Assembly (NCBI RefSeq): GCF_004167675.1
Contig: NZ_SEZQ01000002.1
From: Aliivibrio finisterrensis_A
Lineage (GTDB): Bacteria > Pseudomonadota > Gammaproteobacteria > Enterobacterales > Vibrionaceae
DNA length: 64,000 nucleotides
Strand: one strand, 5' to 3'
Below are positions 25,263 to 33,838 of the stretch, in pieces. The position numbers were made by a program, and so were the translations under genes. The notes beneath the pieces are model-generated. The model was not told the origin of the DNA and searched no databases. It saw only the letters and a program-made list of their open reading frames with translations. Every line of letters begins with the position of its first letter. Position 1 is the first letter of the stretch.

Positions 25263-26700
25263 GACGCTTTCAATTTTATTTGTAGCATCTGAGGTCGAAG
25301 GATTGATCAAAAGTGGAGGCTTGGCAGATGTTGCCAAGGCTCTGCCTAAATCGCTTAAAAAGTTAGGTCATAATGTCAGCATTGCAATGCCTGCTTATAT
25401 CACTATTCCTGGTCGAGATGATGCCGATATCTTATTAAGTACAAAATTAGAGCATTGGCCACACACCGCATATCAAGTTCGAGCGTTAGACGTGGACGGT
25501 GTCCCTGTATTTGCTATCGAGTGTGCAGAATATTTTGATCGTGCAGAAATGTACGCAGAAAATAATCAAGCGTATGCTGATAATGGTGAGCGTTTCGCTT
25601 TTTTTAGTGCGGCTTGTTTGGATATGCTGCCAAAATTGAACATTAAGCCAGAAATCATTCATGCTAATGATTGGCACACAGGCTTAGTCCCATACTTACT
25701 GAAAAAACGTTACAGCAATGATGCGTTTTTTGCACAAACCCGAAGTGTGCTTTCTGTTCATAATGCGGTGTTTAAAGGTATCTTCCATTATGATGAGATT
25801 GAATGTCTTTCTGAGTTTAAATCACATTATGTGCCAGAAGCGGCTGTCAGTCATAGCCATGTCAGCTTACTTAAAGCAGGAGTGTTATGTGCAGATAAAA
25901 TTAATGCAGTAAGCCCTACGTATGCCAAAGAGCTGCTGACAGAGCTTGGTTCTCATGGTATGGCTAATGAATTTCAGTCAAGAGAAGCTGATCTGTTTGG
26001 TATTCTGAATGGATGTGATTACAGTGAGTGGAGCCCTGAAGTAGATAGTTTTATACCTAAACAGTTTAAAGCAAATCGTATCAGCATGGTTCGAGGCAAA
26101 AAAGCGTGTAAAGCGGCTTTGCAAGCAGAAGTGAATCTTCCTCAAAAAGACGTTGCTGTCTATGGCATGGTTTGTCGTTTGACTAACCAAAAAGGCATTC
26201 ATTATCTATTACCAATCTTAGAACAGTTCTTAAAAAATGATGTTCAAGTCGTTATTGTGGGTACAGGTGATCCCTTTTTGGCGAACCAACTGGCGGAGAT
26301 CTCTGCGATTCATAGCGATAAATTTGCTTTTGTTGAAGCTTACAGTAATAAGTTGGCACACTGGGTAGAAGCGGCTTCAGATTTCTTTTTAATGCCATCA
26401 GAATTTGAACCTTGTGGCTTAAATCAAATTTATAGCATGGCTTATGGCACATTACCGATTGTACGAGAAGTTGGCGGTCTTAAAGACAGTGTTATTGATT
26501 ATGATACTGACTCTGAAAATGCGACAGGCTTTAGTTTTAAAAAACCAGACCCAATAGAGTTACTGTTGATACTAATGCGTTCTTTATTACTGTATAGCCA
26601 AGATCTTAATGAGGTTAAGCGCGTGCAGTTACATGCAATGACGCAAAATTTTAGTTGGGATGAAGCGGCAGATAAGTACCTTAAGATGTATTTGTCGTAA
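25252..26700 (+). CDS. glgA: Glycogen synthase GlgA
   Basis: 482-residue GT5 enzyme that adds glucose from ADP-glucose to the growing glycogen chain. The ADP-glucose-binding K-S-G-G-L motif is at residues 20-24 (IKSGGLADVAKALPKSL), the donor-site region is VHNAVFKG and HANDWHTGL, and the C-terminal catalytic segment is PSEFEPCGLNQIYSMAYGTLPIVREVGGL. The start is a TTG inside the end of glgC, with AGGAGA 5 bases before it. The homology begins right there (LSILFVASEVEG), so the unusual codon is credible. Two-gene operon glgC-glgA; a terminator follows at 26731. Confidence 0.94.
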   Translation: MVTKTLSILFVASEVEGLIKSGGLADVAKALPKSLKKLGHNVSIAMPAYITIPGRDDADILLSTKLEHWPHTAYQVRALDVDGVPVFAIECAEYFDRAEMYAENNQAYADNGERFAFFSAACLDMLPKLNIKPEIIHANDWHTGLVPYLLKKRYSNDAFFAQTRSVLSVHNAVFKGIFHYDEIECLSEFKSHYVPEAAVSHSHVSLLKAGVLCADKINAVSPTYAKELLTELGSHGMANEFQSREADLFGILNGCDYSEWSPEVDSFIPKQFKANRISMVRGKKACKAALQAEVNLPQKDVAVYGMVCRLTNQKGIHYLLPILEQFLKNDVQVVIVGTGDPFLANQLAEISAIHSDKFAFVEAYSNKLAHWVEAASDFFLMPSEFEPCGLNQIYSMAYGTLPIVREVGGLKDSVIDYDTDSENATGFSFKKPDPIELLLILMRSLLLYSQDLNEVKRVQLHAMTQNFSWDEAADKYLKMYLS

Positions 26701-26730
26701 TTTGAATAAAACAGCTAATTGACAATATTT

Positions 26731-26762
26731 AGAGGAAAGGCATTACGTCTTTCCTTTTTATT
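26731..26762 (+). terminator. Intrinsic terminator after glgA
   Basis: Stem AGGAAAG / CTTTCCT with a 9-base loop followed by TTTTTATTT. Confidence 0.75.
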
Positions 26763-26863
26763 TAAGGTCGATAAGCGTATAGGATCAGATAAATTTTACT
26801 GAAACTGTATCTTGACGTTACTTGGGTATAGAATAACGCTCTTTACTGGCTAGGTATCGCATC

Positions 26864-27526
26864 GTGATTTCAAAACTTCCTAAATGGGTCGAATACGGCA
26901 CCTTCTTTCTAGCACTTTTAGCTGGGATCACTAATTCAGTAGGCTTACTGGGTTTTCAGCACCAATCTATCTCTCATCTCTCTGGTACAGCAACGTTGCT
27001 TGGAACTCAACTTCTTGGGTTTAATGAAACAACATGGCATTTATTCTTTATCATCTTTAGCTTTATCTTAGGCTCTTCATTAAGTAGCTTAATTGTCGGT
27101 TGTACTGCATTAAAATTAGGGCGCCGATATAATTTTGCACTCTGTATTGAAAGTATTTTGTTGTTTACTGCAATGATTGTTTTAGGTGAGGGAAGTCAGT
27201 GGGGGCATTACTTTGCTTCTGCGGCTTGTGGATTACAAAATGGCTTGGTGACCACTTATAGTGGCGCAGTAGTTCGTACCACTCATGTAACGGGAGTGCT
27301 TACTGATCTTGGGATTATGCTAGGTATGAAGTTAAAGGGAGAGCCGATTCATCGTCGTCGTTTAGCATTGTATTTATTTATCGCATTGGGCTTTGTGTTT
27401 GGTGGCGTGATTGGTGGTTATTTCTATCCTTTTCTTGGGATAAATACGCTAGCTATTCCTGCGACATTATGTGCGTTGTTAGCGTTTTCTTATTCAGTTT
27501 ATTTATACCAACATAAAGATTATTAA
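26864..27526 (+). CDS. YoaK-family (DUF1275) membrane protein
   Basis: 220-residue inner-membrane protein with about six hydrophobic segments. DUF1275 features include LLAGITNSVGLLGF at the first helix, the S-H-L-S-G-T sequence, and a central AACGLQNGLVTTYSGAVVRTTHVTGVLTDLG, which is the most conserved part of the family. Function is unknown; some members are thought to be transporters. Only a weak ribosome site precedes the ATG. Its 3' end overlaps an inverted repeat (27504-27539), and a bidirectional terminator separates it from sstT. Confidence 0.82.
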   Translation: MISKLPKWVEYGTFFLALLAGITNSVGLLGFQHQSISHLSGTATLLGTQLLGFNETTWHLFFIIFSFILGSSLSSLIVGCTALKLGRRYNFALCIESILLFTAMIVLGEGSQWGHYFASAACGLQNGLVTTYSGAVVRTTHVTGVLTDLGIMLGMKLKGEPIHRRRLALYLFIALGFVFGGVIGGYFYPFLGINTLAIPATLCALLAFSYSVYLYQHKDY

Positions 27527-27539
27527 TGGAATTGGTATA
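27504..27539. repeat. TATACCAA...TTGGTATA inverted repeat (copy 1)
   Basis: Perfect 8-bp arms TATACCAA (27504-27511) and TTGGTATA (27532-27539), 20 bases apart, overlapping the last codons of the DUF1275 gene. The same end sequences bound a much longer hairpin at 57038-57084, suggesting a dispersed palindromic element. Confidence 0.5.
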
Positions 27540-27546
27540 TCAAATA

Positions 27547-27577
27547 AAAATGGCCGCTAACTTAGCGGCCATTTTTA
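27547..27577. terminator. Bidirectional intrinsic terminator, yoaK-like / sstT
   Basis: Perfect 14-bp stem AAAATGGCCGCTAA / TTAGCGGCCATTTT with a one-base centre, symmetrical A and T runs, between convergent genes. Confidence 0.88.
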
Positions 27578-27605
27578 GTCTTAATCACTAATTTTGAATT
27601 TAGTA

Positions 27606-28850
27606 TTAAGAGTTTGATGTTTGTACTAGTGGTTTGTATGGGTTATCTGCTTTACGGCACGCTGCTGTAGTAAAGATAACATCTGTTGAGCTGTTTAGCG
27701 CCGTTTCAGCAGAATCTTGAACTACGCCAATGATAAAGCCGATAGCAACGACTTGCATTGCAATATCATTTGAAATACCAAATAGACTACATGCTAATGG
27801 AATAAGCAGTAATGAACCGCCAGCAACCCCTGAAGCACCACATGCAGAAACCGCAGCAACTAGGCTAAGTAGTAATGCAGTAGCCAAATCAACTTCAACA
27901 CCTGCTGTATTTACCGCTGCAAGCGTTAATACGGTAATTGTGATTGCAGCGCCTGCCATGTTAATCGTTGCACCTAGTGGGATTGATACTGAGTAAGTAT
28001 CTTTGTGTAGGTTTAGACGTTCGCACAGCGCCATGTTTACCGGAATATTTGCTGCAGAGCTTCGTGTGAAGAATGCCGTTACACCACTTTCACGTAAGCA
28101 TAAGAAAACAAGTGGGTATGGGTTACGTTTCGTACGGATAAATACGATAAGTGGATTCACAACAAGGGCAATGAAAGCCATTGAACCAAGCAGTACAGCT
28201 AACAGGTGAGAATAACTCGCTAGTGCATCAAAGCCTGTTTCAGCAAATGTGCTTGATACTAAACCAAAGATACCAATCGGAGCGAAACGAATAACAACCG
28301 TTACAATGTCTGAAATACAGTTAGATAGATCAATAAAGACTTTTTTGGTAGCATCAGAGGCAGAGTGCAGGCCTAAACCTAACGCGACAGCCCAGCCTAA
28401 AATACCAATGAAATTACCTGTTATTAACGCATTGATTGGGTTATCAATGATTTTAAACAGTAAAGTATGAAGGACTTCAGCAATCCCTTCAGGAGCGCTG
28501 TTAGTTGCAGCATCTGTAGCTAAAGTAAGGGTTGTGGGAAAAAGGAAGCTCATAACCACAGCGGTTAATGAGGCACAAAAAGTACCCACTAAATACAAAA
28601 CGATGACAGGTTTCATGTTTGAATCTTGTCCTCGTTTTTGGTTAGCGATAGAAGAGGCAACCAAAATGAAAACAAGGATAGGAGCAATTGCTTTAAGTGC
28701 GCTAACAAATAGCTGACCAAACAATCCCGCAGAAGTAGCGATATCTGGGGATAAGGTAGCAAGTGCAACACCTGCAATAATACCAATAAGTATTTGAATT
28801 ATGATGTTTGTATTCATCATACGAACGAGTAAGGGCTGGGCTTGCGACAT
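27606..28850 (-). CDS. sstT: Serine/threonine:sodium symporter SstT
   Basis: 414-residue inner-membrane dicarboxylate/amino acid:cation symporter (DAACS family) that imports serine and threonine with sodium. Typical segments are IQILIGIIAGVALATLSP at the N-terminus, SALKAIAPILVFILVASSIANQ, the serine-rich hairpin ESGVTAFFTRSSAANIPVNMALCE, and SIPLGATINMAGAAITITVLTLAA with the conserved N-M-x-G substrate/sodium motif. The C-terminal Q-D-S-A-E-T-A-L-N-S-S-T-D stretch is characteristic of SstT. It is a single-gene unit divergent from cheV. Confidence 0.94.
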   Translation of the reverse strand: MSQAQPLLVRMMNTNIIIQILIGIIAGVALATLSPDIATSAGLFGQLFVSALKAIAPILVFILVASSIANQKRGQDSNMKPVIVLYLVGTFCASLTAVVMSFLFPTTLTLATDAATNSAPEGIAEVLHTLLFKIIDNPINALITGNFIGILGWAVALGLGLHSASDATKKVFIDLSNCISDIVTVVIRFAPIGIFGLVSSTFAETGFDALASYSHLLAVLLGSMAFIALVVNPLIVFIRTKRNPYPLVFLCLRESGVTAFFTRSSAANIPVNMALCERLNLHKDTYSVSIPLGATINMAGAAITITVLTLAAVNTAGVEVDLATALLLSLVAAVSACGASGVAGGSLLLIPLACSLFGISNDIAMQVVAIGFIIGVVQDSAETALNSSTDVIFTTAACRKADNPYKPLVQTSNS

Positions 28851-28943
28851 ATAAAATTCCTTTAAATGAGTACTACATGCATCTTATCTGATGCTTATGC
28901 GAAGAATGGTAACATTATTGTCTATTTTTTTGCACTATCTTGT

Positions 28944-28970
28944 TAAAGACTTCTCGAAAAATGCCGATAA
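28944..28970 (+). promoter_or_regulatory. FliA (sigma-28) promoter of cheV
   Basis: TAAAGACT-N11-GCCGATAA: the -10 part matches the sigma-28 consensus GCCGATAA exactly, the -35 part (TAAAGTTT) in six of eight positions, and spacing is the canonical 11. It lies 75 bases before the cheV start, so cheV should be in the late flagellar gene class. Confidence 0.8.
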
Positions 28971-29044
28971 TATAGAGAATTAATGAGTTATCAAACCAAT
29001 AGTTGACTATATTATCAACGAAAATAATAAAATGAGCGATATAT

Positions 29045-29986
29045 ATGAGTGGAATGTTAAATAGTGTTGACCAACGTACTCAACTTGTAGGTGAAAATCG
29101 GTTGGAATTGTTGCTTTTTAAGCTTAATACAACTCAAATTTTTGCTATCAATGTATTTAAAGTTAAAGAAATTCTGAAAGTACCAAAGTTAACGAAGCTT
29201 CCAGGATCTCATTATCATATTTCAGGTGTTGCGAGTTTACGTGGTGAATCAGTACCAGTGATTGACTTGCGTGGTGCTATTGGTATGAAAGCGATGGGTA
29301 ACGATGAAGAAATGAACTTGATTATTACCGAGTACAACCGAACGACTCAAGGGTTCTTAGTTGGCCAAGTGCAAAATATTATTAATACAACATGGGCAGA
29401 CATACAGCCGCCACCGAAAACGGTTGGGCGTCATAACTATCTTACAGCAATCACTCAAGTTGAAGTTGAGCCTGAGAATAGTCGCATTGTAGAGATTATC
29501 GATGTTGAAAAAGTGCTGGCCGAAATTATTGAATATGATATTTCTATTTCAGAAGGAGTATTAGATCAAGAGTTAGTGAATCATATGCATGGGCGTAGAG
29601 TGCTGATTGTTGATGATTCAAGCACAGCTCGTACACAGGTGCGAAACACACTAGAGCAACTTGGTTTAGAAGTGATAGAAAAAAGTGATGGAAGACAAGC
29701 TCTTAATTTACTAAAACAATGGTGTGATGAAGGCAAGAATATTAATGATGAAATATTATTGATGATCACCGATGCTGAGATGCCAGAAATGGACGGCTAT
29801 CGTTTAACTCATGAAATCCGTACCGATCCTAGAATGAAAGATTTATTTATTACCTTAAATACATCACTAAGCGGAAGCTTTAATGATGCGATGGTAGCAA
29901 AAGTAGGTTGTGACCGATTTATCTCTAAATTCCAGCCAGACTTGATTGTTGGAGTCGTTCAAGAGCGTTTAGCTCAAATTATATAA
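29045..29986 (+). CDS. cheV: Chemotaxis coupling/response protein CheV
   Basis: 313 residues with a CheW-like coupling domain (about 20-165; LLFKLNTTQIFAINVFKVKEIL and SLRGESVPVIDLR) followed by a receiver domain (about 180-310; VLIVDDSSTARTQVRNTLEQLG, the phospho-acceptor Asp in MMITDAEMPEMDGYRLT, and the late Lys in FISKF). CheV links chemoreceptors to CheA and its phosphorylation tunes adaptation. The gene stands alone, preceded by a sigma-28 promoter. Vibrios usually have several cheV paralogues; which one this is cannot be decided here. Confidence 0.93.
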   Translation: MSGMLNSVDQRTQLVGENRLELLLFKLNTTQIFAINVFKVKEILKVPKLTKLPGSHYHISGVASLRGESVPVIDLRGAIGMKAMGNDEEMNLIITEYNRTTQGFLVGQVQNIINTTWADIQPPPKTVGRHNYLTAITQVEVEPENSRIVEIIDVEKVLAEIIEYDISISEGVLDQELVNHMHGRRVLIVDDSSTARTQVRNTLEQLGLEVIEKSDGRQALNLLKQWCDEGKNINDEILLMITDAEMPEMDGYRLTHEIRTDPRMKDLFITLNTSLSGSFNDAMVAKVGCDRFISKFQPDLIVGVVQERLAQII

Positions 29987-30235
29987 AGTACGATATTTTG
30001 TATTCATGTTGTGACAATTATGTTTTATTTTGGTAAGGTTTTGACAGTTCCATGGTATTGGGGCGACTAGAACAAGACACTTTGTCTTTTTACACATCAA
30101 TTTAAGGTATATTGTTCGTATATGATCTGGATGACATCCAAGTTAGTAATTACGCTGATGGTTTTAGCGTATAGAACATATCACAAGGGACGTGTAAAAT
30201 CGGAAGCTAAGCTTGATGATTAGCTTAGTCGATGA
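29987..30235 (+). ncRNA. Possible small RNA or cheV 3' region
   Basis: About 250 bases without an open frame of note. A TTGACA at 30041-30046, a hairpin TACGCT..AGCGTA (about 30154-30176), a second hairpin AAGCTAA..TTAGCTT (about 30203-30225) and a strong terminator at 30240 give the look of an independent small RNA ending near 30268. The -10 element is poor (CGACTA), so this is only a candidate; it might simply be the 3' untranslated region of cheV. Confidence 0.3.
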
Positions 30236-30239
30236 ATTA

Positions 30240-30270
30240 AAAAGGAGGCTGATTAGCCTCCTTTTTTTAT
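30240..30270. terminator. Bidirectional terminator, cheV side / glgX
   Basis: Stem AAAAAGGAGGCT / AGCCTCCTTTTT with a 4-base loop (GATT) and runs of A and T on both sides. It touches the glgX stop codon. Confidence 0.87.
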
Positions 30271-32222
30271 TCTGCATTAAATATAGCGATAGATAGTGCT
30301 GAAAGGCTGTAATCAAAGATCACATGTTTTGATTCGATTGTGGAGTATTGGGTATTACAGACTAAAGCCCAGCGATTATGATGCTGAGATTTAGGCAACT
30401 CAAAACGAGTCGGTACATTGGACTGATTTATCATTATTAATAACTCTTTTTCACCATCATAAATGTTGAGGTGAAGACACAGTGCTTCGGCGCGGTGCCA
30501 ATCACCATGTGTCATGTTATTTCCTTCAGGTGTATACCAATTTACTTTTTGCTTTGTTCGTTTACTGCCACTAAAGGCGTTAATCATGGGTACCATATGA
30601 GTTTTTCGTGCTTGGATTATATCGGCAAGCCAAACTTTAAATTCATCAGCATGCTTATCAAGCTTCCAATTTACCCAGCTAATATCACTGTCTTGGCAAT
30701 ACGCATTATTATTGCCTTTTTGAGTGTGCGAGCAAGCATCGGCAGCAAGAAGGTGAGGAATACCAAAACTAAATAATAATGTTGTTATCATATTGCGCTT
30801 TTGTTTCTCACGTAACGCAATAATCCTTGGGTTCGTCGTCTCTCCCTCAACGCCATAATTATCTGAACGGTTATCTCCATGACCATCTCGGTTATCTTCA
30901 CCATTAGCATGATTATGACGTTCTTTATAGCTTACGAGGTCTTGAAGCGTAAACCCGTCATGATAACTTACATAATTTACCGGTAATTTGTGCGGCCATC
31001 GAGAAGCACTGACAAGATCACGAGAACCCATAATACGAGTAGCAATGGATTTTAGATAATTTTGCTCGCCGCGCCAAAAGCTCTTAGTCGTGTCACGAAA
31101 TTTATCGCTACATTCATTCCAACCATCAGGAAACTCTCCGACTTGATAGCCATTCGGGCCAATATCCCAAGGTTCGGCAATCAACTTTACTTTTTGAAGG
31201 GTAGGATCCTGAGCAACCGCTTTAAAAAAAGCATTGTTAGGGTTAAATTGGTCATATTCTCGACCTAGTGTTGCAGCTAAGTCAAAACGAAATCCATCAA
31301 TATGGTAATGCTCAACCCAATATCTTAAAGTATCCATGACCAAGTTGAGACTTGGTTGATGAGTAATATCTAACGTGTTTCCACAACCGGTATAATTAGT
31401 ATAATTACCATGGTGATGTAAATAATAATCTTGGTCTAACCCTTTTAAGTTAAACGTTGTACCGCCATTTCCACCTTCAGCAGTATGGTTATAAACGACA
31501 TCTAAAATTACTTCGATATTGTTTTTATGTAGCTCCCTAATGGCGGTTTTTAGCTCATTGACCGCGTCTGATTTCGCGTATCTAGGATCTGGGGCCATAA
31601 AGGCTATTGGGTTGTAGCCCCAGTAGTTCGCCATATTCATCTTGAGAAGATGTGGTTCATGCATACAGGCGGCAACAGGAAGTAGCTGTACCGTAGTGAT
31701 CCCTTGTTGTTTTAGATGCTTAATGTTTGCAGGATCAGCTAAGCCAAGGTATGTACCTCTAACAGACTCTTCAACGTCAGAATTTAGCAAGGTAAACCCT
31801 TTTACATGCGTCTCTAATAAAATGGTTTCAGAGCGAGGTATCATAGGCCTCTGACTTTCTTGCCAATCGAAATCGTTATTAACAACAACACATTGAGCTA
31901 ATGTCCAACTTTGTTTAGCAGTATAGGGAACTTGATAGTGAGGACTGTTTTTTAATGCTTTAGCATAAGGGTCGAGTAATAAAAGGGCCTCATTGTCTTG
32001 AATGATTTTGAATCCATAAACAGTATGTTCAGTCACATCATCAATTAATGTGTACTTAATGGTTCCATATTCTTCCGTAAATGGGTGCTCTGTATGATTT
32101 CCATTATCATCAAAAATAATCAGAGAAATAGGGTATGGTGAAGCATGGTGCACAGAAAAGTTACACCCATTTTTTGTAAGCGTCGCACCGAGTGGGTACG
32201 GAAAGGCATGCTGTATGTTCAC
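30267..32222 (-). CDS. glgX: Glycogen debranching enzyme GlgX (isoamylase type)
   Basis: 651-residue GH13_11 enzyme that hydrolyses alpha-1,6 branches of limit dextrin. It has an N-terminal CBM48 (PYPLGATLTKNGCNFSVHH), then the barrel with VVYNHTAEGG, nucleophile Asp in HIDGFRFDLAATLGREYDQF, Glu in KLIAEPWDIGPNGYQ and Asp in YVSYHDGFTLQDLVSY, and a C-terminal beta domain. Although the frame is open to 32351, inside malK, that extension would read through the malK terminator. The GTG at 32222, with AGGA 5 bases before it, begins exactly where homology begins and is the better start. It lies after malK, separated by a terminator, so it may be transcribed by partial readthrough or from its own promoter. 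Confidence 0.9.
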   Translation of the reverse strand: MNIQHAFPYPLGATLTKNGCNFSVHHASPYPISLIIFDDNGNHTEHPFTEEYGTIKYTLIDDVTEHTVYGFKIIQDNEALLLLDPYAKALKNSPHYQVPYTAKQSWTLAQCVVVNNDFDWQESQRPMIPRSETILLETHVKGFTLLNSDVEESVRGTYLGLADPANIKHLKQQGITTVQLLPVAACMHEPHLLKMNMANYWGYNPIAFMAPDPRYAKSDAVNELKTAIRELHKNNIEVILDVVYNHTAEGGNGGTTFNLKGLDQDYYLHHHGNYTNYTGCGNTLDITHQPSLNLVMDTLRYWVEHYHIDGFRFDLAATLGREYDQFNPNNAFFKAVAQDPTLQKVKLIAEPWDIGPNGYQVGEFPDGWNECSDKFRDTTKSFWRGEQNYLKSIATRIMGSRDLVSASRWPHKLPVNYVSYHDGFTLQDLVSYKERHNHANGEDNRDGHGDNRSDNYGVEGETTNPRIIALREKQKRNMITTLLFSFGIPHLLAADACSHTQKGNNNAYCQDSDISWVNWKLDKHADEFKVWLADIIQARKTHMVPMINAFSGSKRTKQKVNWYTPEGNNMTHGDWHRAEALCLHLNIYDGEKELLIMINQSNVPTRFELPKSQHHNRWALVCNTQYSTIESKHVIFDYSLSALSIAIFNAE

Positions 32223-32243
32223 AATATTCCTCGAATAAACAAC

Positions 32244-32271
32244 AAAAGCCCAATTGATGGTTGGGCTTTTA
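32244..32271 (-). terminator. Intrinsic terminator after malK
   Basis: Perfect 10-bp stem AAAAGCCCAA / TTGGGCTTTT with a 7-base loop; on the minus strand it is followed by the T-rich TTTTGTTGTTT. It lies 31 bases after the malK stop and just upstream of the glgX ribosome site. Confidence 0.82.
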
Positions 32272-32301
32272 AAAATGAGATCATTACGATTAATGTAATA
32301 T

Positions 32302-33414
32302 TTATTGAGCGCCAGCTTCTTTATAGAGCCTTTGGCACGCTTTTCCATCATTATGAAATAAGTGGCAGCGATGAGCGGGAATACCTACAGAGAATGTATC
32401 ACCAGCCTCAACGAGTGCTGTATCCGGTACACGGTATATCATATCGGCATCGGCATCTTCAATTGTTAAATAAATTTGTGTTTCATATCCCAATTTTTCA
32501 ACAACTAAAACATTTCCTTTAATAACCGCATCACCATTTTCTTCGGACACTAAATGTTCAGGGCGAACGCCTAATGACATTCTTTCACCGCGAGTAACAT
32601 TTGTGCCATCAACCGGGATCCATAGTGTTGAGCCATTTTTAAACTGAACTTTAACTTGATTCTTTTCTACATCTTCAATAAAGACGCTAATAAAGTTCAT
32701 TTTTGGAGAGCCAATAAAGCCAGCAACAAAACGATTTTTTGGGTAATGATATAGCTCTAGTGGCGCACCTACTTGAGAAACGTATCCGCCATCAAGTACC
32801 ACGATTTTCTCTGCCATTGTCATTGCTTCTACTTGGTCATGAGTTACGTAGATCATGGTACAGCCAAGTTTCTTATGCAGTTTGGCAATTTCGATACGCA
32901 TTTGAACACGTAATGCGGCATCTAGGTTCGATAAGGGCTCATCAAGAAGAAAAACGTTTGGTTGAGATACCAAAGTACGACCAATAGCCACACGTTGACG
33001 TTGACCGCCAGAAAGTGCTTTTGGTTGACGCTCTAGTAAGTGACCAAGTTGCAGGATATCAGCCGCGTGATCGACGCGCTTTTTGATCTCGGCTTTGTCG
33101 GCCTTTGCTAATTTGAGACCAAACGACATGTTATCAAATAAGTTCAAATGTGGATAAAGCGCGTAAGATTGGAATACCATCCCAACCCCACGTTTAGAAG
33201 GTTCAACATCATTCATTCGCTTATCACCCATGTATAAGTCACCAGAAGTAATGTCTTCTAAACCCGCAATACAGCGTAATAAGGTGGATTTACCACAGCC
33301 TGATGGGCCAACAAAAACAACAAATTCACCAGAGTTGATTTCTAAATCCACATTTTTTGAGATTTTAACGTCGCCATAGGATTTGCAAACGTTGCGTAAA
33401 GTGACACTCGTCAT
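32302..33414 (-). CDS. malK: Maltose/maltodextrin ABC transporter ATPase MalK
   Basis: 370-residue ATPase of the maltodextrin importer. Walker A GPSGCGKST (about 36-44), Q-loop MVFQSYALYPHLNLFDNMSFGLK, signature LSGGQRQRVAIGRTL, Walker B VFLLDEPLSNLDA and the switch His (VTHDQ) are all present. The C-terminal regulatory (OB/TOBE) domain from about residue 240 (GSPKMNFISV) is the part that in E. coli binds MalT and enzyme IIA-Glc for inducer exclusion. It is divergent from malE across a 424-base control region with MalT and CRP sites, as in E. coli. Its own ATP-driven role depends on MalF and MalG, and malF here is interrupted. Confidence 0.96.
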   Translation of the reverse strand: MTSVTLRNVCKSYGDVKISKNVDLEINSGEFVVFVGPSGCGKSTLLRCIAGLEDITSGDLYMGDKRMNDVEPSKRGVGMVFQSYALYPHLNLFDNMSFGLKLAKADKAEIKKRVDHAADILQLGHLLERQPKALSGGQRQRVAIGRTLVSQPNVFLLDEPLSNLDAALRVQMRIEIAKLHKKLGCTMIYVTHDQVEAMTMAEKIVVLDGGYVSQVGAPLELYHYPKNRFVAGFIGSPKMNFISVFIEDVEKNQVKVQFKNGSTLWIPVDGTNVTRGERMSLGVRPEHLVSEENGDAVIKGNVLVVEKLGYETQIYLTIEDADADMIYRVPDTALVEAGDTFSVGIPAHRCHLFHNDGKACQRLYKEAGAQ

Positions 33415-33521
33415 TGTGTCTATCCTCGTCTAATTTTAAATTATTTGATATCAACGATGCATTAAGTTGATATTAGCTATTTGCTTTATGGTGTCATTCT
33501 TAAGCAAAAGAGCGAAAACGT

Positions 33522-33566
33522 CATCCTCCTCCTCCCTATTTTTTTTGGGGGAGTAGGGGGGAGGAG
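33522..33566. promoter_or_regulatory. Candidate MalT-box clusters in the malK-malE region
   Basis: CATCCTCCTCCTCCC (33522-33536; complement GGGAGGAGGAGGATG) and the G-rich GGGGGAGTAGGGGGGAGGAG (33547-33566) contain overlapping matches to GGGGA(T/G)GAGG in opposite orientation, separated by a short T-run. Such purine-rich tracts are otherwise absent from this AT-rich sequence apart from the malP upstream region. Confidence 0.65.
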
Positions 33567-33624
33567 TACGTACGTCACATTTTTAATAAATATCGATGGA
33601 GTTCAAAGTTTTTTTAAATTTCAA

Positions 33625-33640
33625 TGTGAGATGAATCGCA
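33625..33640. promoter_or_regulatory. Candidate CRP site in the malK-malE region
   Basis: TGTGAGATGAATCGCA matches TGTGA-N6-TCACA at 9 of 10 key bases, and the symmetry extends outward (AATGTGA..TCGCATT). It lies about 200 bases from both malK and malE starts, midway as CRP sites do in the E. coli region. Confidence 0.62.
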
Positions 33641-33838
33641 TTTGAATGGCATTCTGTGATGTGGCGCAATATCAATTAAGTTTTAGATCACGCTTTTACG
33701 TCATAAAGAAAAAGGCGTAGAGAGTAGGATGATGAATTCAAAGTGAGAATTTATGAAAATACATTCTGAAAATTGAATCATCACCTACTTTTACCTAACC
33801 CTACGGATGATTCATTAATTATAAAGGAAGGATTCACA

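Larger units (their letters stand above)
33415..33838. promoter_or_regulatory. malK-malE divergent control region
   Basis: 424 bases without a gene. It contains two opposite G-rich MalT-box clusters (33522-33566) and a CRP-like site (33625-33640), with the malE ribosome site AAAGGAAGG at 33823-33831. The layout parallels the enterobacterial malEp-malKp regulatory region. The stretch after about 33690 shows no further motif. Confidence 0.65.

Noticed and set aside
33655..33680. TGGCGC-like sigma-54 promoter upstream of malE
   Set aside because: The -12 GC element at the required spacing is absent; the region is better explained by MalT and CRP sites.
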